Shown here piece by piece: positions 60,384-64,000 of a DNA stretch of 64,000 nt; position 1 is the stretch's first letter; each line of letters starts with the position of its first letter. A model generated the notes under the pieces. That model made no database searches and was not told the DNA's origin. It was given only the letters and a program-made list of their open reading frames with translations. Location of the stretch: the NCBI GenBank assembly GCA_025677825.1, contig JAIXMO010000012.1, positions 372,001 to 436,000 on the forward strand, given 5' to 3'. The position numbers and the translations under genes were made by a program. The DNA is from Helicostylum pulchrum (lineage: Eukaryota > Mucoromycota > Mucoromycetes > Mucorales > Mucoraceae).

Positions 60384-60993
60384 TTACTCTCTGAGCTTTG
60401 AGTTTTCTTCTTTTAGTTTATTGATTGCGACAAAATTGCGATTGGCAATTTTACTGATCTCGAAGGCATTCCCGTCTTCTACGCCCAACTTGAATGCCTT
60501 CAAGTTCTTGATTTCTTTAGACAAACCGCTGACTTCGGCTTCCAACTTCGAATGGTCTTTTGACAAAACTCTGCTATAAGTATCAGAGTCTTTTTTTTCC
60601 ACTCGGGCCATATACAAGTCAGTCTCCAACATATCTGCCCGATTGGAACTTTTAACAACTCTATCTCTGGTTTCTTGATAGGTTTTAACAAATGTTTCGA
60701 GATACATTTCAGTTTCTTGTATACTCTTCTCAAGTTCTTCAATACGAGAATCGTATACTTCTAAGAAATGTTTTTTTTAGTATAGTGCGTGATATATATC
60801 TGTGTATATTAGAGTACTTACCAAATTTTGAACAAACCATTTTAATGGTTTTTGAAATGAGGGTAAAAAAACCCTTATCTTGTAAAACAAAAATGTAGAA
60901 ACATGCTTGTGAAAGGAAGAAGCATGTTCTAATTTTTTCGGATGCTACATATTCAAGCACGGCTTCTGTTGGTAACGCGTTGGTAAAGTTCAT
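60384..60993 (-). CDS. small coiled-coil protein of unknown function
   Basis: Two exons, 60822-60993 and 60384-60760, with a GTAAGT donor and TTCTTAG acceptor in phase, giving 182 aa. The N-terminal third has a hydrophobic, aromatic stretch (CFFLSQACFYIFVLQ). The rest is a long charged helix with heptad-like spacing (VYDSRIEELEKSIQETEMYL ... LEAEVSGLSKEIKNLKAFKL ... INKLKEENSKLRE). This suggests a coiled-coil tether or scaffold. No family is recognised. The clean intron supports a real gene. Confidence 0.6.
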
Positions 60994-61408
60994 ATTGATA
61001 ATTTAGTTTAATAAAAGAAAGAAATTGACAAAAAAAAAAAAAAAAATGGTACCTTTATAAAAAAAGATTTCGTCATAGTGAAAAAAAAGCTGATTAAACT
61101 ATTATGAACAGATAGTTATCTTATCAAACTATTGGGCAGTTCCGATAGCATTATATACATATATAGTACCCACATGATCAATAATTTTCTTTACGAAAAA
61201 AATAAATAAATAAAATAAAATAAAAAGTAGTGTATTAAATTAAGAAATTTTCTTTCTCTTTAACGTAGTAACTACGATATCTTCAAAATGTTTTTGTTCT
61301 TGTATGAAGTTACAACATTTATTATAAACAATATGACAAGTCGTTTCGACTGCGGATATATAAGGAAATGGAAAGTGGGGGTGGGGTGAAACTTGGTTAT
61401 TTTTTGTG
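60994..61408. other. spacer, no gene seen
   Basis: AT-rich, with A runs and an (AAAT)n-like stretch near 61199-61224. Confidence 0.5.
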
Positions 61409-61639
61409 TCACAACCTTCCTATATGAGTAACACTTCCGCCTATCGATTTCCAATCTTGTGTGTAAACAAAAACGACCTCTTGGTAAGCATGCTTTTTAT
61501 TGGATATTTTTATTTTCTCCCAAGTATGATCGACATCCCAAATAAACACTTTTTCGCTTTTTTTGCATGAAAGTAATAAACTAGGTGATCTTACTCTTCT
61601 AAAATATAATCTGTATCTACTCCGATTTACTCGTACCAA
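61409..61639 (-). CDS. short unassigned ORF, possible gene remnant
   Basis: 76 codons reading MVRVNRSRYRLYFRRVRSPS then LLLSCKKSEKVFIWDVDHTW, ending IGGSVTHIGRL. The mixed, non-repetitive composition (FIWDVDHTWEKIKI) looks more like real protein than its low-complexity surroundings. No partner exons or family are recognised. It may be the end of a decayed mobile gene. Confidence 0.25.
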   Translation of the reverse strand: MVRVNRSRYRLYFRRVRSPSLLLSCKKSEKVFIWDVDHTWEKIKISNKKHAYQEVVFVYTQDWKSIGGSVTHIGRL

Positions 61640-61959
61640 TTTTTCCTAGCAATAGTTATATTGCTGTATCTTTTTATTTTATAAAAAAAAACCGTTTGTT
61701 TACATGAACATTTATAGAAGTAACCCTAATTAATCGGTCATAAACAAGTACTTTTCAGAACTTATAAAGAAGCAGATTTTTTTCAGTCGTCATTTTCAAA
61801 AAAAAAAAAAACTGCTATTCTCAAATGCTTCTGAAGTAATCCTGAAGCGGTATCCTCTCTTGAAAAATATATGAACTTTAGGTATGTTACTTTGCTTTTA
61901 AAAAGGAACCCACCCTTTAATACTTTATTAGTTGTTAGATAAAAAAAAAATGATATCTT

Positions 61960-62200
61960 GTGGTGTACGGTCTCTCTTACTCTATACCTACGGCGTTATC
62001 AAGTAAAAGATGTTGGCCCTGCCGCTTTGGTGATGATGTCCGAAAGCACTCTGGCGACTAAGACGGTCATCACCGTTCCAGTCCTTTTTTGAAAGGGTCG
62101 GATTATAAGCGTACTTGGTCCTCGACTAGCTTGGTTTTCAAGGGAAGGGTATTCTCTTCTGTCCTTAGTCTACCTTCTGTCCTTAGCCTATCTTCGGGAC
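61960..62200 (+). ncRNA. candidate Pol III-type non-coding RNA
   Basis: GC-richer than its flanks and non-coding. GGTGATGA (62029-62036) pairs perfectly with TCATCACC (62067-62074) around a 30-nt loop. A B-box-like GTTCCAGTCC (62075-62084) is followed at once by TTTTTT (62085-62090). A tandem 18-bp repeat, CTTCTGTCCTTAGTCTAC, lies at 62156-62191. No known RNA family was recognised, and the boundaries are guesses. Confidence 0.35.
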
Positions 62201-62585
62201 TGTCTGAAAAAAAAATATCTGGTCTACTACATATCTCTTTACACCCAATAAAAAAATAAAAAATCCCTTTCCTATTTTAATAAATCTAAACTATACACTA
62301 CGAAAGTACGTGCTATTTTTTTTTCCTTCGTAAAACAAAATAAAACATTTATGACCAATACGGGGTTCGCAGTTGAAGAAAAAATGTCACTCTTTGTTTG
62401 ACACACAGGTAACACCAGGTTTAAGCCTTACTATTATTCAGGCGATGTTAAACAAAGCCTACACACATTGGTTTATTGAAAAAAAAAAAGACTTTTAATT
62501 TTATTTTATTTTGATGCAAAAAATAATGTATACACACACAATGAAAGGAATAAATAATATGATTTTTTTTCTTGTTTCTAAAAAT

Positions 62586-64000
62586 TTAATGGAAAGGAGA
62601 CTGAGCCCTGTATTGACCAGGCACAGGAGAATGATAGCCCATCATCGGTGACGGCATCATGGGAGGCGGCGTAGCGTACCCAGCTTGCTGATACGGAGGT
62701 AAATTAAACGCCGGCGACCCACCTCGAACCGACTGAGGAGGCTGCTGCATCATATACGACTGACTACTCACCGTATTATTATACTGCCCACCAGGTCTAC
62801 TTGCATAACTCTGCTGACTGTAATAAGTGCCTTGACTGTACCCGGACCTTTGCGATCCGTGCGATCCAACCGACGCATTATCATTAAAGTAATTGCCACC
62901 ACCACCACCTTCATCATCATACAAACTCTTTTCATACTCATCCCACGTCAATAACGGGATAGATTTACGATCGAACTTACCTTCTTCTGCCATGACCAAT
63001 TTCTTTCCTTTATCACCCATGACCACACGCGTATTACCCCACGAGAAATCGTCGAAATGCCAGTACGAGTAAATGGGAATCAGGAACGAAAAAACGGGGA
63101 TAGCAAAGATCGAGACGATCATCCAAATTATATGCTCCCATTTTCTATGCAGTAAAAAGATCACTGCTTGCAGACCGTAGACACCGGCAATTGTAATAAT
63201 GGACATCATTGGCACACCTGAAGTGGATGTCGCCAGGGTATAAATAAGGTAAACGAGGTACCCAACAATAGCAGGTTGAACCAACGTACTGAACAAATCT
63301 AGCATTACCACAAACCGCATCGAGAAACAACAGAATCCACACAGTTGCGGCAAGAACACTAATTCACCTAAATTATGAATCGTCGAATTAATCCACCGAC
63401 GACGCTGCGACAACAAGACGCTCCACTGATCCGGCGCGTTCGTCGCACACTTCGCGTCCGACACAAACTTTGTCTTGTAATTGGGGAAATGCTTCAAGAT
63501 TAGTGTTGTCAAGTACCGATCCTCACCTAAATGCAGTAAATTTTTCTTGTGCAACGTATCCACCTTATTAATCGAATAATCCTCCAAGATCTGGTTTGAT
63601 ATCAATAGCGGTTGGTTCTTTAACGGTGCGCGAATACGGTACATACAGAAACAACCCGGTAAGCAAGTGACAGACCCAAACAAGGATTCAAACGCCTTGA
63701 TAAGGTAATGCGAAATAAAGTATTCATATACTTGAATCATTGTCACCCAACTATCCTTTTCGTTTGACAACACAGTTTCTCCACAAAGCCCAATGATTTT
63801 GGCATCGTGCGCAAACACAGATACCATACGGTTCAATCCGTCCGACATCACCTCTGTATCTGCATCCACCATCAACACATACTCATAAAACACAGGGTCC
63901 ACACCAATGACATTTTTAATCTGATGAAAGAGTTCTAGCTCCATCGGCGTCATGGGTGCATCAAAATGCACCTTGTTCAAGAAACTCATCAAGATCAACT
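62586..64000 (-). CDS. chitin synthase (division 2, Chs3/class IV-like), C-terminal part
   Basis: The gene is cut by the window edge; the frame is open to 64000. Catalytic motifs: VDADTEV (metal/UDP-binding), [21 protein letters not shown] (catalytic ED) and [12 protein letters not shown] (the chitin synthase QRRRW). These are followed by a cluster of membrane helices and the WDDFSWG-like [11 protein letters not shown]. The tail of about 130 residues is Gly-, Gln-, Tyr- and Pro-rich and disordered ([20 protein letters not shown]). It polymerises UDP-GlcNAc into cell-wall chitin at the plasma membrane. The missing N-terminal part may include a cytochrome-b5 or myosin module, so the exact class is not settled. 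Confidence 0.93.
   Translation of the reverse strand, partial: LILMSFLNKVHFDAPMTPMELELFHQIKNVIGVDPVFYEYVLMVDADTEVMSDGLNRMVSVFAHDAKIIGLCGETVLSNEKDSWVTMIQVYEYFISHYLIKAFESLFGSVTCLPGCFCMYRIRAPLKNQPLLISNQILEDYSINKVDTLHKKNLLHLGEDRYLTTLILKHFPNYKTKFVSDAKCATNAPDQWSVLLSQRRRWINSTIHNLGELVFLPQLCGFCCFSMRFVVMLDLFSTLVQPAIVGYLVYLIYTLATSTSGVPMMSIITIAGVYGLQAVIFLLHRKWEHIIWMIVSIFAIPVFSFLIPIYSYWHFDDFSWGNTRVVMGDKGKKLVMAEEGKFDRKSIPLLTWDEYEKSLYDDEGGGGGNYFNDNASVGSHGSQRSGYSQGTYYSQQSYASRPGGQYNNTVSSQSYMMQQPPQSVRGGSPAFNLPPYQQAGYATPPPMMPSPMMGYHSPVPGQYRAQSPFH

Noticed and set aside
1..64000. tRNA and rRNA genes
   Set aside because: No cloverleaf with a proper T-arm motif and no rRNA core sequence was recognised by eye; a dedicated tRNA search could still find one.

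Overview
The window reads as nuclear DNA of an early-diverging filamentous fungus, most likely Mucoromycota and probably Mucorales. It is AT-rich, with long A and T homopolymers. It has short GT-AG introns of about 50-100 bases and compact genes. The gene set points to a fungus: a White Collar-2 photoreceptor partner, a Kex2 protease and a chitin synthase. Also present are CCDC47, TM9SF3, a homeobox factor, a full-length neurofibromin, an M13 peptidase and a Fanzor. Exon joins were worked out by eye from splice sites, reading phase and family conservation. No RNA data were used, and the species assignment is inference.

Layout. Positions 1-6373 (minus strand) carry WC-2, mitochondrial DnaJ (Mdj1) and kexin (Kex2). 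Positions 6374-10488 are sparse: one multi-exon gene of unknown function near 7442-8311 and copies of a dispersed repeat. Positions 10489-16237 carry CCDC47 (+), a small Cbp4/UQCC3-like protein (-), a UPF0658-like membrane protein (-) and a homeodomain factor (+). A 3 kb stretch without genes follows.

Positions 19190-35980 are an accessory block built by mobile DNA. It holds two direct copies of an uncharacterised element: one with an intact 526-aa ORF carrying a weak PD-(D/E)XK-like signature, the other decayed. Next come a decayed Ty3/gypsy retrotransposon with a recognisable primer-binding site, a 4 x 54-bp tandem array of hairpins, and a third fragment of the 526-aa family. Last is a 3478-bp terminal-inverted-repeat element flanked by TA that carries a broken Fanzor, the eukaryotic TnpB-like RNA-guided nuclease.

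Positions 36117-41671 return to conserved genes: TM9SF3, a WHIM/DDT-type chromatin protein and a DMT transporter (all minus). Positions 41672-46612 are a second accessory block. It has a fourth fragment of the 526-aa family, inverted repeats, a probable lineage-specific gene and a foldback MITE. Positions 46738-55858 encode neurofibromin (IRA/NF1, minus) in about 20 exons. Positions 56211-58840 encode an M13 metallopeptidase (plus). The end holds two GC-richer candidate non-coding RNA regions, a small coiled-coil gene and the C-terminal part of a chitin synthase cut by the window edge.

How genes relate. The conserved genes are housekeeping or signalling genes without operon logic. Several share the secretory pathway: Kex2 in the trans-Golgi, TM9SF3 and the UPF0658 protein in Golgi-type membranes, CCDC47 at the ER translocon, and chitin synthase and the M13 peptidase as cargo. 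The accessory blocks share repeat families with each other, so they were probably seeded by the same mobile elements.
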